NCBI RefSeq assembly: GCF_000226095.1
Contig: NC_016475.1
Span: 2,542,001-2,606,000, forward strand
Source: Thermothelomyces thermophilus ATCC 42464
Lineage: Eukaryota; Ascomycota; Sordariomycetes; Sordariales; Chaetomiaceae
DNA length: 64,000 bases
Direction: 5' to 3'
Below, piece after piece: positions 12,221 through 23,971 of this stretch (position 1 is the stretch's first letter; the number at the start of each line of letters is the position of its first letter). The notes beneath the pieces are model-generated. The model was not told where the DNA came from. It did not search any database and saw only the letters and a list, made by a program, of their open reading frames with translations. The position numbers and the translations under genes were made by a program.

Positions 12221-14154
12221 TTATAACTCCTCCTCTTCCTCCATCTTCACCGGCGGCGCAGGCCGCTCTTGATCCTGGTTTGCCTGAGCAGCCTGAGCCT
12301 TGGCGAGTATATCGCCGAGCGTGGCGGGGAAGCTTCCGCCTGCGGAGCTGCCGACGTCGCCTCCACCAACACTCGCATCAGCACCCAGGCTAGGTCGCGC
12401 CTTCTTCAAGGGACTACCGACAGAGTTGCTGTCCTCTGTGAGGTTCTTGCCGAATATTCCGGCCGCACTGCCGAGCGGGGCCAGGCCGCCGGGAGCAGGC
12501 GCTTCAGGAGGTGTGGAGACGTCGGCGGAGGGAGATTTCCTTGGGCTGGAGGCGTTGTCTGGCTCAGCGGAATGAGCTCGCTTGAGCTGAGCAGGTGAAA
12601 GAAGGGGGAAAAAAAAGTTAGCTAGGCGTCAGACATCAAATGAGGAGGGAAAGGTGGAGGTAGGATATGAATGGATACATACCCGAATGCGATTCACACC
12701 ATCGGCAAGCTCTCCCGTGAACTTGGCGTCTTCTGGTCCAGTCTTGGTCTTGTCATCCTTACTATCCAAGTCCTCCATGCTGGGCAAAATCTTGTCGCCT
12801 TCGTCGTCGTCGTCGTCGTCATCGTCTTCGCTATCGGCGTCCATGGCGGTGCTCGCGGCTGTGCCGTTGCTCTTGCGCGACTTTTTCCTCCTAGACGGCT
12901 GGCTGTCTTTGTCCCGGAACGCCGAGAAGCCCACGGTACCGCTGGTCTTGAGAGGCCCAAGGTTTGAGAAGTCGAGCTGGCCGGACCGGCGTTTGAGAGC
13001 TGGTGAGGTTGTCTGCGACTTCGGGGGGGCCATGATGCCCATTTTCTGGAGTTGACCTGCAGCCAAGTCAGCGAAGGAAAAAAAAAACTTCCGCCGCAGA
13101 GAAGGGGGGATAACTAACGTTCGCCTCGGTAAAAGAAGGTAAACACGGCATACGGCTTGTCCGGCCCGTCGATGCCCGTAACTGTTTGGGTACTGATCGT
13201 CTTGGGATCTAGCGTCTTGGGCTTTGCAAAGCTCGTGGTATGCTCGACATCCGCATCGATTCCGTTCGAGGCCCCCTTTCCCTCATCCTCGGAGGAGTCG
13301 TCGTGGGCGTCAAACTGGGGTGAGTACTCTCCCTTTTTGATTTCGCCGGAAGCGATCACCCGGAACATGGCGACCTTGATCTGACCCGTCGCCTCGGGGG
13401 GCTCATCGTCGTCCGAAGACGAAATGGAGTCCTCGTCAAGGACGGCCTCGACGGGGGAGCACTCGTCGGCACCATACCTGAGGGTGCCACGCGGCCGGCT
13501 GGGCCCCTCGACGTCCATGTTAGCACCCTCTCCGGAGCGCTCCTTTTGCCGTCTCCTGCGCCTCTCGAACTTCTGCCTCCGGCGCTCCAGCTTTTCTGCG
13601 GCATCGTGGCCCTTAAGGTCGAGGCCGTTCAGCCAGCGCTCCAGGCCGACCTCGCGGAAGAGGAACTCCCGCTCGGCAAGGCCGCCGCCTTCCGACTCCG
13701 GGACTTGGACCCATCTGCTGTTGACCCAGGTCTCTTCTCCGGGGCGTAATAGAGTGGCGACCTCCTCCTTGGCCCTGCCATCAAAGTAAATGTAAGCGGC
13801 GATGGTCTCGTTTTCGCTGTTGGTCATCGGGATGTATGGCGTGACGATGCCATGGTATTTGCCCCGCTCTCCGGTGCTCGACGGCAGCGGGCCGACGAGC
13901 TGGGGCTTCGGGTACGGGTTGCTCGGAGTGGGTTTGGGAGCCGAGTACGGTATCGCCAGGCCCGGTGTCAGCAGGGTGATCGAGATGGCGAACTTTGCGG
14001 GCTCGGGCTTGTTGGTTTCCGGGTTGAGCTGGGGCTGCGGCACCGGGATGTACGCGTTGATGCGCGAGACGCGGGATTGCTTCTGGATGCCGTACTCGGG
14101 CAGCGGCGTTCCATTGGCGTGAATGCTCACGGCGATGCCCTTGAAGCAGGGCAT
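12221..14154 (-). CDS. DUF7918-like nuclear protein of unknown function
   Basis: Three exons: 14154-13119, 13056-12683 and 12586-12221; 591 residues. The N-terminal globular part (about residues 1-180) begins MPCFKGIAVSIHANGTPLPEYG and contains YIYFDGRAKEEVATLLRPGEE; the G-x-PLPEY opening and later F(T)FFYRG strand resemble the fungal DUF7918 domain. A basic stretch follows (EKLERRRQKFERRRRRQ), then acidic Ser/Asp segments. Exon 2 holds an eight-Asp run (near 12804-12829) after basic SRRKKSRKS, and exon 3 ends in acidic MEEEEEL. The basic and acidic blocks suggest a nuclear or chromatin-associated protein, but this is inference. The domain assignment is from motif memory and needs a profile search. 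Confidence 0.65.
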
Positions 14155-14980
14155 GACGGCGGTTGGCTTGGCTGTGTGGTCGGTCAGACCCCGCTGTCGG
14201 CAGCTGCACGATAGCTATTACTACTACGACTACCCCGCGCTTTGTCAAGGTGGCGGGGGAAAGTGAGAGTTGTGCTCCGTCGGTTGATCCGTGTACAGAT
14301 TCGGCCTTTTTATTCTTCGGTGACGCTCAAACGTAGGGAGGTGGTGGGTGTTGTAGGTAGGTAATCTTTCGGTGTCGTGTTCTTCACTTGGGAGGGAAGA
14401 TGGCGGAGGAGATAAGGTCGGAACAAGCAGGCGGTCGCTTAGAAGATGCCGACTTCGAGAGCTGCCCGTGCCCTTTCAGACGGTCGCGAGCCGACCGCAC
14501 CTTTGGAATTTGTGACGCAAAGTTTTGTCGCAAGAACGGTGACCTCTCGAAAATCGCAGAGAGTGCGCGGGTTGCAAAGAGAATGGGTCTCGCTGGCGGG
14601 ATGGGGCAGGGGCCGGATGGGTTTCTTGGACCTTCTGCGTTGGCACGATTCGCTTTAGTTAGAGGGGTTGGGCCGTGCAAACGCCAGCTAGGCCCGGGGG
14701 GGGGGGGGAGGGGGAGTAAGAGAGGGGGAACAGCAATGACGCCGTGCGAACTAGCGTGTAGGTCCGTATTGCGTTGTTCCTATTTGGATCGCCACAGTGT
14801 TGGCGAGATGAGCCAGCTAATTACCCAGCTGGCCATATGGTTGTCGAGCTGGCAACGACGTCAATCGGGTTCCTGAGGCTGAAGTCGAAATGGCGGGTGC
14901 TAGAGAGTCGGGAGAGTGGAGATGGCGGTTGGAGCACCTTTCCCGTGCCCTGAATGGAGTCGAGCAGAGCAACCGATGCA

Positions 14981-15050
14981 ACTACATAGTACGGATTACA
15001 TAGTAACTAGTGCCCTGTACGGAGTACTGTACTGTCCATACAGTAAGTTA
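14981..15050. repeat. Cluster of TACGGATTAC / TACGGAGTAC intergenic motif
   Basis: TACGGATTAC is at 14990-14999 and TACGGAGTAC at 15018-15027, followed by ACTGTACTGTCCATACAGTA. The words are partly palindromic around GTAC. The same words recur elsewhere in intergenic DNA of this window. Confidence 0.55.
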
Positions 15051-15311
15051 CCTCCCACCTTCCGCAGCACCTTCCATCTTCGCTCCCCAGACCGCGTATA
15101 TCGTGCACGGGCCATGACCTCGGCTGGCGTTCTACAGGTTTTATTCTCGAGTTGTCTCAACGGCGACTCGGAATGCGGCGACCAGCACAGTAATTATGCC
15201 CAGCGCCAATGGACGTATGAACTTGGCAACGGGCCGTTCCTGGTGCCTGACATGCGGATGCCAATTGTGTTCGCTTGGAAGTCATTTTGAGATGCATCTG
15301 CCGTCATCACC

Positions 15312-15341
15312 ACATTATCTTACATTACATTATCTTACATT
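15312..15341 (+). repeat. Perfect 15-bp tandem duplication
   Basis: The unit ACATTATCTTACATT occurs twice head to tail (15312-15326 and 15327-15341) in intergenic DNA. It looks like a small slippage duplication. Confidence 0.7.
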
Positions 15342-15817
15342 GCCCGTCTGTTCGTCTGGGGGAGTCACTCAAAACCGATTATGGAACGACTCTCGAAATT
15401 CGATATACGAAATTAAGAGAAAATCGGAATGGAGCAATGCTTGTTGAGGAGGAGCTCGTCTGTCTTGGGAAAAGCGGAAGGGGGCAACAATGAATCGGCA
15501 AATCTCATTTTACTTCCCCTAGAAGGCAATTAATGATTTGTTCATCACAACAGTGACTTGATTGACTTAATTGTCCGACAAATAACTAAGGCTGGCAACC
15601 AAGCGCCATGGTAGAAGGGCTGCGGATGGAGGAAAGCAGATCTATATATTAGTTAATACCAAAACTGTAGCCGCCACTGTAAACGCGGCTCATGTAGTTA
15701 CCGTAAAGGTATCTTAGTCGTCTCCAAGTAAGAGAGGAGAGGCGCCAAAACACCAAGGACTTGTATTATTATTAGTTAGTTTTTCTTTCACTTGGGGAGG
15801 ACCAATTGATTGCCCTG

Positions 15818-17421
15818 TCAAGCGGGGGTGTTCCTCCTCCTGATGCCCTCCTTGCTCGCTTGACCGCTGTAGCTGGTACCGATACCCGAGTCCTCCGACT
15901 CGGCCCCTACCTCCTCCACCTTCACCTCCTTCACCTCCTTCTCCTTGCCTTTCCCTTTCTTCGGCTTCCCAGGCTCAGATTCAGCTTCATCATCGGCTTC
16001 GGTGCTGTGTCCCGTCTCGAACTGAGGCACTCTCGCCATCGCGTCCCCTTCATCACTCCCTTCCTCTTTCTTGACCGACTTCTCAGCCACCTCGCCTCTG
16101 TCAGAGGCAGAAGAAGGCGAGATCCCAGCCTTGGATCTCCTCTCCCCATCCTCAGCCCTCTCTCCCTTCGTGTAGCGCCGGCCGCCGCCCTTCCCGCCTT
16201 CATCGTCACTCGCCTGCTGCTCGGAATCATGCGCGGAGTCCTTGACCCCTCCTCCTTCCCATCCGTCCCCCAGTTTGACCCCCACGATAACAAACACGCA
16301 TGCCAGCATCGCCATGCTCCCCGCCCAAAACGCCCCCGTAATCACGACGAAGGCGGTGACCTTCCACCGGTACATGAGCCCGCGCAGGCCCTTCAGCCTC
16401 GCCACGAGCGTCACGCGGGCGTCGTACACCTGGATCCCCTGGCCGGCCTGGACCTCCAGCAGCAGGCTCTCCGGCAACGGCGGGGCGGCGCTGTCGGGGC
16501 GGCGGCGCCGGGAGGGGAAGGACAGGCCCTCGGCCATGGGGACGTCGAGGTGCACGGTGGCGGCGGCGCGTGGGGAGAGCATGTGGTAGAAGAGCAAGAG
16601 GATCCGGGTCGCTTGCGAGGCGAGCGGGTCGACGTAGGGAATGAGGGCCGGGCGGGTGGTCGTGTGCACGATGGTGTGGGAGGCGAGGAAGGAGGGGAGG
16701 TCGAGGCGGGTCGGCTGGAGGAGGGTGTCGAGGGAGTGCCAGGACGAGGACGAGGACGAGGACGAGGAGGAGGACGCGTCTGGCCTCGGATTGGCGGGCG
16801 GGAGGTAGGGGAGCGTCAGGCCACTGCTGGTCTGTGGTTTGGTGGAGTCGGCGGTCGGAACCGGGGAGAGGAGGTGCAGGGCGATCATGAAGTTGCCGCG
16901 GTCAAGGTTCGCCGGGGAGCGCGGGAGGGAGAGTGAGACGGTGATGTCATAGGGTTGGCGGTTTGCGATGCCCTCGAGCGAGGCGATGCCGAAGGGGTTA
17001 GGGCCGACTCTGCGTTTTTGTCTTAGCGATCATGTATGCAGGGCGATACGCAGGGCGAGATGCAGGCGCATGCGCAGCGCCGGGAGGGGACGGTCGCACC
17101 CATATTGTAAATGCACCGGCACCGTGGTCACCAGCTCCGGAAGATACTTGTAGTACAGGAACAGATAGCCAAGTGCCGCCGGGATGTAGAGCAGGACTCC
17201 CGCAATGGCGAGCAGCGTGGTTGCTATCACCGTCTGCTGCAACAGGCGAGAGGAGACGACGTCGGCGGTAAAACGGTTGACGCGGCGTGTCGCAACATCG
17301 ATGACGGCAACGAGGGTTCGCCTGGCTTGGGCAAGCGACGGCGCCTGGTGAGATTCCGTTGTCGTCAGCGGAAATCAAGATAAGAGGAATTGATCTGCAG
17401 TGTGTTTTTTCCTCTTACCAT
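15818..17421 (-). CDS. Seipin (lipid-droplet assembly protein)
   Basis: Three exons: 17421-17419 (just the ATG), 17344-17100 and 17009-15818; 479 residues. The first transmembrane helix is at about residues 39-68, followed by the lumenal segment YKYLPELVTTVPVHLQYG|VGPNPFGIASL, the start of the seipin beta-sandwich. Hydrophobic LIxYxDPLASQATRILLLFYHML and EVQAGQGIQVYDARVTLVARL are typical of the fold; the second transmembrane helix is at about 299-327. The C-terminal 150 residues are a charged, disordered Lys/Glu tail. A Ser run interrupts the lumenal domain. Seipin forms an ER ring at ER-lipid droplet contacts and controls droplet biogenesis. The ATG-only exon is inferred because exon 2 has no in-frame ATG and the GTAAGA donor follows the ATG directly. 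Confidence 0.87.
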
Positions 17422-18080
17422 CACTGTTTTGTGAGAACAACCTCACATTGGCGAGTACATTGGCGAGTATATTATTCTGTGTTGAAGCTGCAACCCAAGA
17501 AACCAACCTTGGAAACAAAGCAGCCCCAAGAATGCCATGCACGTGAAAGTTGCTTTTGGTCCCAGTGTTCATGAAGAATGATGGGATGAGAGCTTGCTGT
17601 GGGGCGTGCAGCTCGCTGCAAGTGCCTGATGTCAAGCATGTCTTGGCACATTGCAGCAGTGCGAAATAGCTAGCAATCGACGCTTACACCTTGAATTGAG
17701 ATGAAATCCTGTTAAAGTAAAGAACAGAAGAGGTATGAGAATGGTTCAACGACTACTCAAACAGGCTAGACAACCCCGTCATAAAACGATAAACAGCGAT
17801 AATGAAAAAAAAAAACACCATCGGTACAAGATATCATCTCACATCGTCCCGGCGGAAGAATAAAAAAGATGCGCCCCCCTGAACCACCCCTACATCATCA
17901 TCATCCACAAGAAAAACAACGACAGCCAGAACTCCCAGCTGAATGCTCCAGCCGGCAACAAACTTGAGCGAACTTCAACACCGTCCTCCTCTCACCACGC
18001 CCTCATCTCCTTAAAAGGCACCAACCCAAGCAAGCAGAGCTCAGCTCAGGCAGCTTCCCCCCGAGTTAGACTAACTAGTC
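17422..18080. other. Intergenic region between seipin and the F-BAR gene
   Basis: This is the seipin leader/promoter and the 3' untranslated side of the F-BAR gene. An A-run is at 17804-17815. No gene is seen. Confidence 0.55.
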
Positions 18081-21000
18081 TCAGCAAGGCTGCAGGTAGT
18101 TGCTCGGGACCAGCCCGACCTGTCCGGATCCGCCCTGCACCGTAGCCTCCCACCAGCCGTCGTCCTGGTGCCGCAGGATGGCCAGGATGTCGCCTTTCGC
18201 GAACCCGAGCTCCTCGGGTATCGCCGCCTGATACATGTACAACGCGCGGGCTATTCATCACAACAAAGGTTAGCATGCCATCTCAATTCAATATATAGAC
18301 CAAAATTCAAACCAGAGAATGCGGCGGGAGAGAGAGAGAGAAAAAAATAAAAAGAAGGGGATGATGGACTTACCAAAGTGCAAGATCGGCCTCCCGTCCC
18401 TGGTATACCGATTCGGATCCGCCGCGACGCTCCTGCTCCTCATCCTCGAGCCAGCCTGCACGGGGCCGGCGCCCTCGTACAGGCCCATGGCGCCGGCATT
18501 AGCACCCGCGCCGCCGCGCATGCTCATGCTGGTCGCCGTGTTCGACCGGGCATGCCGGCCCCGCATCGACCCGGTTCCGTACCCGCTGCCCCCGTCGTCC
18601 TGATAAAGTCCACCCCCGCCGCCCCCGGGCGACACGGGCGCGAGTTGCACCGCCATCGAGTCACCACCGCCGCCGCCGCCGCCGGTCGGTCCCCGTCCCA
18701 TACTCATGCTGCTACCCGGCCGGCCGACGTTGTGGTCCTGCATCGAGCTGCGCGGGCTGAACGGAGCGGGGCTGGCCGCCGAGCCCCTAGCACCGACGCT
18801 GCTGCTGAACGGAGACGGGCTTGCCGCCGAGCCCCGCGGGCTGTAGGGGGCCGGGCTCACCGAGCGCGCCATGTCGTTGGGCGAGGCAGCGCTGACGGAG
18901 CCACGGTGCTGGTTATTGCCGCTGCTGCTGCCGCTGCCGTAGTAGGAGTTGGACATCGAGCCCCGCTGGCTGCCGGCGTAGGGAGCCGGCGACACCGAGC
19001 GGTGCTGGCTTCCAGCATACGGACTCGGTGACGCTGAGCGGTACTGCTGCTGGTGGGAAGAGCCATAGTGTGGGCTTGCGCGCGAGGTCGGGCGCGGGGA
19101 GACGCTCCGCTGCTGCGGGGCGGGCGAGATGGCGCGCGGCACGTCGCTGCCACCGCCTCGGGTGCCTGGCCGGCTGCCGTAGCCTCCACCAGAACCAGGA
19201 CGGTCGGTCTGGGTGAAGAGGCTGCGGGTCTGTTGCTGGAACTTCTGTGAGGCTTCCTTCATTGCCTTCGAGGTAACTGCTGGTGGGGGGACCCCGAGAC
19301 GCTGGACTTGGACTTGCTGATCGTAGGACGGCGGCGGGGTGCCACGCATCGCGGCCGCCACGACGCTGTTGTTGCTACTGTTGCTGTCTCCTGGTATGGT
19401 CCGCGATGGGCTGGCACCAGGCCCGGGCGTCGCGATGCCGTGATAGTGGTCTGCCGACACCCTCGAGCCTGGGGTCTTGCCGGTCTTGATGCCTTTGAGC
19501 TCGGCCAGCGCCAGTGCAATGGGGTCATCCTCTGGAGTGGCCGGCCCGGTTACCTGCTTTTGGCGGTCAGGGGTCTCGACGGCGAATACGTTCTGCCCAA
19601 CGTTTAGCGCGAGGCTCGCATTTGCGGCAATCGGATCCGGGCTCATGCTCCGCTCCGGCGCAATGATCTGATCGTTGCTCTCCTTGGGAGCGGCAGCAAG
19701 CTGGGGACGGCTGTGGCCATTCGAGGGATGCCAAGTGTTCCGGTTCGACTGCGCTACCTCCTTTGTGCTCTTCCGCCGGAAGGGGCTGTGATTTTGGAAA
19801 AAGCCACTCTTCTTTTTCAGAACCTTCTTGTCGGGAGAGGCCGAGGGAGAAGGCTGTTGCTGTTGCTGTTGTTGTTGCTGCTGCTGCTGCTGCTGTTGTG
19901 GCTGCTGCTGTTGTTGCTGTGGCTGCTCTTGCTTGACAGGCGAGGCGGGAACTGGTGGCTCTTGACTCGAGAACGACGTCTCGCTGTGCGAGTCTCTGCT
20001 AGAGGGGCGCGCAGAAGATGTCGACGGTGCGGTGCTCAGGTCCGAACCGGTGGGCCTGCAAAGCATAGTCATGCCGTCCATCGGGTATGGGTCGTGGGGG
20101 ACGGGAGCAAAGTCATTGGGGTCATATTCCAAGCTACTGGCCTGAGGAGGGTGGTAACCCCTTGGTGGCTGGCTCTTTGCCCGCTGATTGTCCTGTTTCT
20201 GCTGCTGCTGCTGTGGTTGTTGTTGCTGTTGCTGAGTGGGAATGATCGGGACCCTTTGGGAAGTCACGGAAACCTCTCGGCCCTTTGGTGTCGTGGCATC
20301 ACTGTGCTTCAGATCTCTGGCCAGCGCCGAGTTGGGGTCGTGATGGGACTCGAATGTGGACGGCTGGGGGGAAGATGAGCGGAACGCCGGATTGATGCTC
20401 CTCGGAAACTGCGCGACCGAGTAGTTCTCGTCTTCGGAGGCGTCCGATTGCGAGTCGACATCGCCACGGCAGAAGTTGATGTACTTGGGAGGATCGGGAA
20501 TCTCTTGACCGGTCCCTTTTTCCTTGATGAAGGTATAAATGTCCTTCTCAACCTCCATCTTCTCGAGGGATAGCCGGATCTTCTCGCACGACGCATCGTC
20601 GCTCACGCAAACGGTCGAGGCGATGTTGGCAAAGGTCCACAGACTGCTCTTGGTAAAGTCGAGGCGCTCCTCCTCAAGGTCCTGGAACTTGTCGGCGGCC
20701 GCCTTCCATTCCCTATTCCAGCGGGCGGTTGTTTCCTCCAGAGCCTTGACGGCGGCCTCGTACTCCGCATTGGATGTCGCCAAGCTGATCTGCGTCTTCT
20801 CCAGCTTGGCCTTGTTCTTGCGCTCTTCCTGACCCATGACCATGTGGCCTTGGGCGAGGTAGCCCTTGATTTTGAGACATTCCTGTTCATAGCGGTCGCG
20901 CGTCTGCCTCCGTCAGCAACACCTTTTTGTGGCACCACCGTAATCGGAGGTCACCCACTTTGTTGACCAGCTGAGTCTGCTGCACCTTGACCTTGAGCAG

Positions 21001-21581
21001 CTTCTCCACCGTGTTCTGCACAATCTTGCGCCGCTCCTTCATGGCGCCCGTAAACGCTGCGAGGGGTTCTTCCAGCTCGCTCTTCATCTGGGCCGCCACG
21101 CTCTGGTGCTGCTTGGCCATGGACTCGACCTCGCCGCGGACGACATCGAGCGACTGCTTCAGGGTGCCCATCTCTTGCGAGCCCAGCGCTTTTCGCGACA
21201 GCGACATGAGTTTCCGCGCATATTCGTCCTCGATGGATGCGCGTGCTTTTCCATGGTTGCTGCTGTCAGCGATGCGCCAGGTATGGCAATGTAACGCTCC
21301 GCTGCGTCAGGCCAAGGCTCGTGCTCACCGCTGTAGAATGCGCGAAGCTCGTCGCATGTTTGCTTCGCATTGTGCATGCGCTCGAGGAGTGGTGGAACAC
21401 CGGCATCGTCCTTTCCCCAGAAGTTGTTTGCGACTGCGTGTCATCATGTCAGAATCAAGTCGATCTCTGTTCCGGTATTATGAAGACTTGGACTCCAAGC
21501 CGTATCCGGCCACGACTTCTCGTTCGCTTCATACGTACAGGAAAGGGCGACGGCCGGTGCGTCGGAGACAGTAGCCGGCAT
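18081..21581 (-). CDS. F-BAR/SH3 cytokinesis protein (Imp2/Cdc15/Hof1 group)
   Basis: Five exons: 21581-21539, 21433-21329, 21245-20959, 20903-18374 and 18250-18081; 1044 residues. Residues from about 16 on form an F-BAR domain: NNFWGKDDAGVPPLLERM, KQTCDELRAFYSARASIEDE, YARKLMSLSRKALGS, then long coiled coil. The middle is disordered, with two Gln-rich tracts (about 19855-19925 and 20200-20235 on the DNA), many SP/TP and repeated SVSPAPY-type units. Residues about 990-1044 are an SH3 domain with ALYMY, DDGWWEA and VPSNYLQP. Proteins of this layout bend membrane and anchor the actomyosin ring at the septum; in hyphae they act at septation and often at endocytic or tip sites. Domain order and length fit Imp2/Cdc15. 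Which paralogue it is cannot be decided here. Confidence 0.9.
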
Positions 21582-22030
21582 TGCGCCTGACGGAGGGGGC
21601 GCGCGGAGCGGAGCCGAATGACCTAATTACTTCCCGCGGCCGCAAACAGGGTTGGGCAAACACAGAAACCCGCCCTCTCAGCAGGCAAAAAGTCGCTCTG
21701 GTATTGCCTGAAATTATAGCAGCTGCAAAGAACAAATAAATGCAGGCCAAAAAGTGAAGGTGGGCAGTTCCAGGTGGATTGTGGAAAGTTTTGTGGCACT
21801 GCTGAGCTGGTCACGCAGAGCTGGGAGCCGGATTGTTGACGTTCCTTGGTGCTGAGCGAGGCAGCGCGGTCGGTTGTCCAGGGCAACGCGTCTGGCCGCC
21901 GGCGTGCGGGTTGCACTGCATTGACGCTGCAGCTAAGACCCACCGCCCAGGTCGCCGCGGTGCGGCCATCTTTCCCAACTCGTTCGAGACTGCAGCTGTG
22001 TGCGGACAGATATGGATTGAATGGAAGCTC
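21582..22030. other. Short intergenic region upstream of the F-BAR gene
   Basis: This 449-nt interval carries the F-BAR gene promoter and the 3' flank of the Impact-domain gene. Nothing distinctive is seen. Confidence 0.5.
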
Positions 22031-23971
22031 TCACTTTTCCGGCCTCCTCAACTTCAACACGTCGCTCAGCTTGATCTTTCCTTTTGCGCCCCAACCAGCC
22101 TGTCCACTCTCCACATCGGGTCTCACCGCAATGTACCTGTGAACGAAGTCAGTCGGTTCCGTCGGTTCCGTTCCTTATTGGGGTAGTTAAGCCCGGAGTG
22201 GTTGGGGAGGCAAGACGAGAAGTTTGAGAGGGCGCAACGACCGCCAACGCAGCTGCAAGATAGCAAGTGAGAGTGTCAGTTCCGACTTACCAGCCCCACG
22301 CCCGCCTGTCCAGCTCAGCCGGGCCGAGATGATCAGCCCAGCTGTCAAAGACGATCCTCAGCGCCCCGAGCAGCAATCCCAGGTTCTCTTCCTTCTCGGC
22401 CTCCAATTCCCGCTGCGTCTTGGGTTTCTTGGTGCTCTTCCCCGTAGTATTGGCAGCAGTGCCATCGCCCTCTGTTTCCTCCGCTGCGCTTCCGAAGCTC
22501 CTTAACAGATAGGCCCTCGCCTGTTCTGGCCGGTGAATCTGCATCCCCACCACCCCGGTGACGGCCTGCATCTTGGAACCGCTCCCGTGACCGCCCACGA
22601 GTGTGGTCTTCTTGGACCTCATCGCCTCCAGGTCCAGGCCCCAGAGCGCCTCGCCGCCGAGCGTGACCTCGACGCCCGTCTTGCGTAGCCGCTCAGCCAG
22701 CGCGGCGGACACGCAGTTGCGCATCAGCCGCCACCTGTCCGGGCCCAGCAGCGTGCCGCCGAACCAGCGCGTCAGCACGACGAGGGTGTCGACAGCACCG
22801 GCCTCGCGCATGACGCGCAGTATGAGATCGCCGCAGCCTGTCTCGCCGTCGTCGAAGGAGTCCTCGCGGACGCGCGCGTTGGAGGGTGCTTCGGAAGCCG
22901 GACGGATGCGGTAGGCCCAGGCGTTGTGGCTCGCCGTCTTGAGGTGAGGGTTATCGCTGAGAAGGGACTGAACGAGGATGCCGCGCTGCGACGGGTCGCT
23001 GATGTGAGCGGCGCGCGCGACGAAGGTGGAATCCTTAAGGGTGATGGGCTCGCTGACGGCCCAGGTGGATTTAGACGTCGGCTCGATGGTGGCGGTCGCT
23101 GAGGCTGTGGTTTCGGTCCTGGCCCGAGTCTCCGGGACAGAACGGCGGGCTTCCGCAGTCCGCGCCTCTTGCTCGCCTACCTTCTCCTCCCCCTTCCATT
23201 CGTAGCCTCCCCTCTTGAGGACCGCAATCTCCCTGCCCATGACCTTGACCCGCGGCTGCCCTTCGCCCCAGCCTTCTTCGTCTGCACTCGGCCCCTTCTC
23301 CAGGCCAATACTGACAGCCTTGGATCTTGAGTTGGCACTGACGACTGCTTGTCCCAAGCTGAGCCGGCTCGACAGCGGCTGCTCGGGCATAGTGTGCCGC
23401 AGGAGCTCGACTGCAAACGCGAGAACCAATGGTGCTCTGTTTGTCTCAATCACCGTCCTTGAGATACGCTCTTCGTCGGTGCACAAGGGTAACTCGAGCG
23501 ATTTCTCCAGCTCCTGCGGCGTCATCTCCACGGGCCCCGTCATGAACAGGTCGGTCTTGGTCCGCTTTGCTTGAGCCGCTGCCGAGTCCGTGGCACCACG
23601 CTTTTTTGCTGCGGACGAGCCTTGCTTGACTGCCGCTTTGCAGGCATTATGCAGTGCTCTGGCCCCCCTCTCGTCCTTGAGCGCCGACTGCACTGTCTCG
23701 AGAGGCGCTTCGGCGATCTGCTTGATGCTGTGGCGGCATGAGCTGGGGCATCCCACAGAAAAAGAGTTTAAAAACTACAGAAAAGTTCTGTCTGCGCCGC
23801 GTCCCGGTTTTGTTCTGCCGACCACTTCGCACCGAAGCGATCATCGAATGCTTACCTTCGCAGGTCGACGGCTTGAAGAGCCTTGATCTGCGCCATGGCT
23901 TGCATCATGGGTGTCTTGCGCCCGACTGTAATTAGGCGGAGGAGCTCCTGTAAATCTTGTTGCGTTGCCAT
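22031..23971 (-). CDS. Impact/UPF0029-domain protein with long N-terminal extension
   Basis: Three exons: 23971-23856, 23742-22291 and 22136-22031; 557 residues. Residues about 266-384 are an Impact N-terminal (UPF0029) domain: KDSTFVARAAHI, ASHNAWAYRI, FDDGETGCGDLIL and LVVLTRWFGGTLLGPDRWRLM match the family pattern. Before it lie about 260 residues with a putative nuclear signal (KKRGATDS...AKRTKTD) and a conserved-looking stretch, RISRTVIETNRAPLVLAFAV. The last exon adds YIAVRPDVESGQAGWGAKGK and a basic end, LRRPEK. Without the last splice the frame would stop at once after WGW. Impact/Yih1 proteins modulate Gcn2 signalling through Gcn1, but this protein lacks an obvious RWD domain, so that role should not be assumed. 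Confidence 0.8.

Larger units (their letters stand above)
14155..15817. other. Intergenic region between the DUF7918-like gene and seipin
   Basis: No gene is supported. It includes a 13-base G-run (14696-14708), a cluster of TACGGATTAC/TACGGAGTAC words (14981-15050), and a perfect 15-bp tandem repeat (15312-15341). Confidence 0.55.

Noticed and set aside
14696-14708. 13-base G run as a functional element
   Set aside because: A lone homopolymer is explained by slippage and may be an assembly length artefact.
15806-16936. 376-codon plus-strand frame over seipin
   Set aside because: Antisense to the seipin coding exon, low complexity, no domain.
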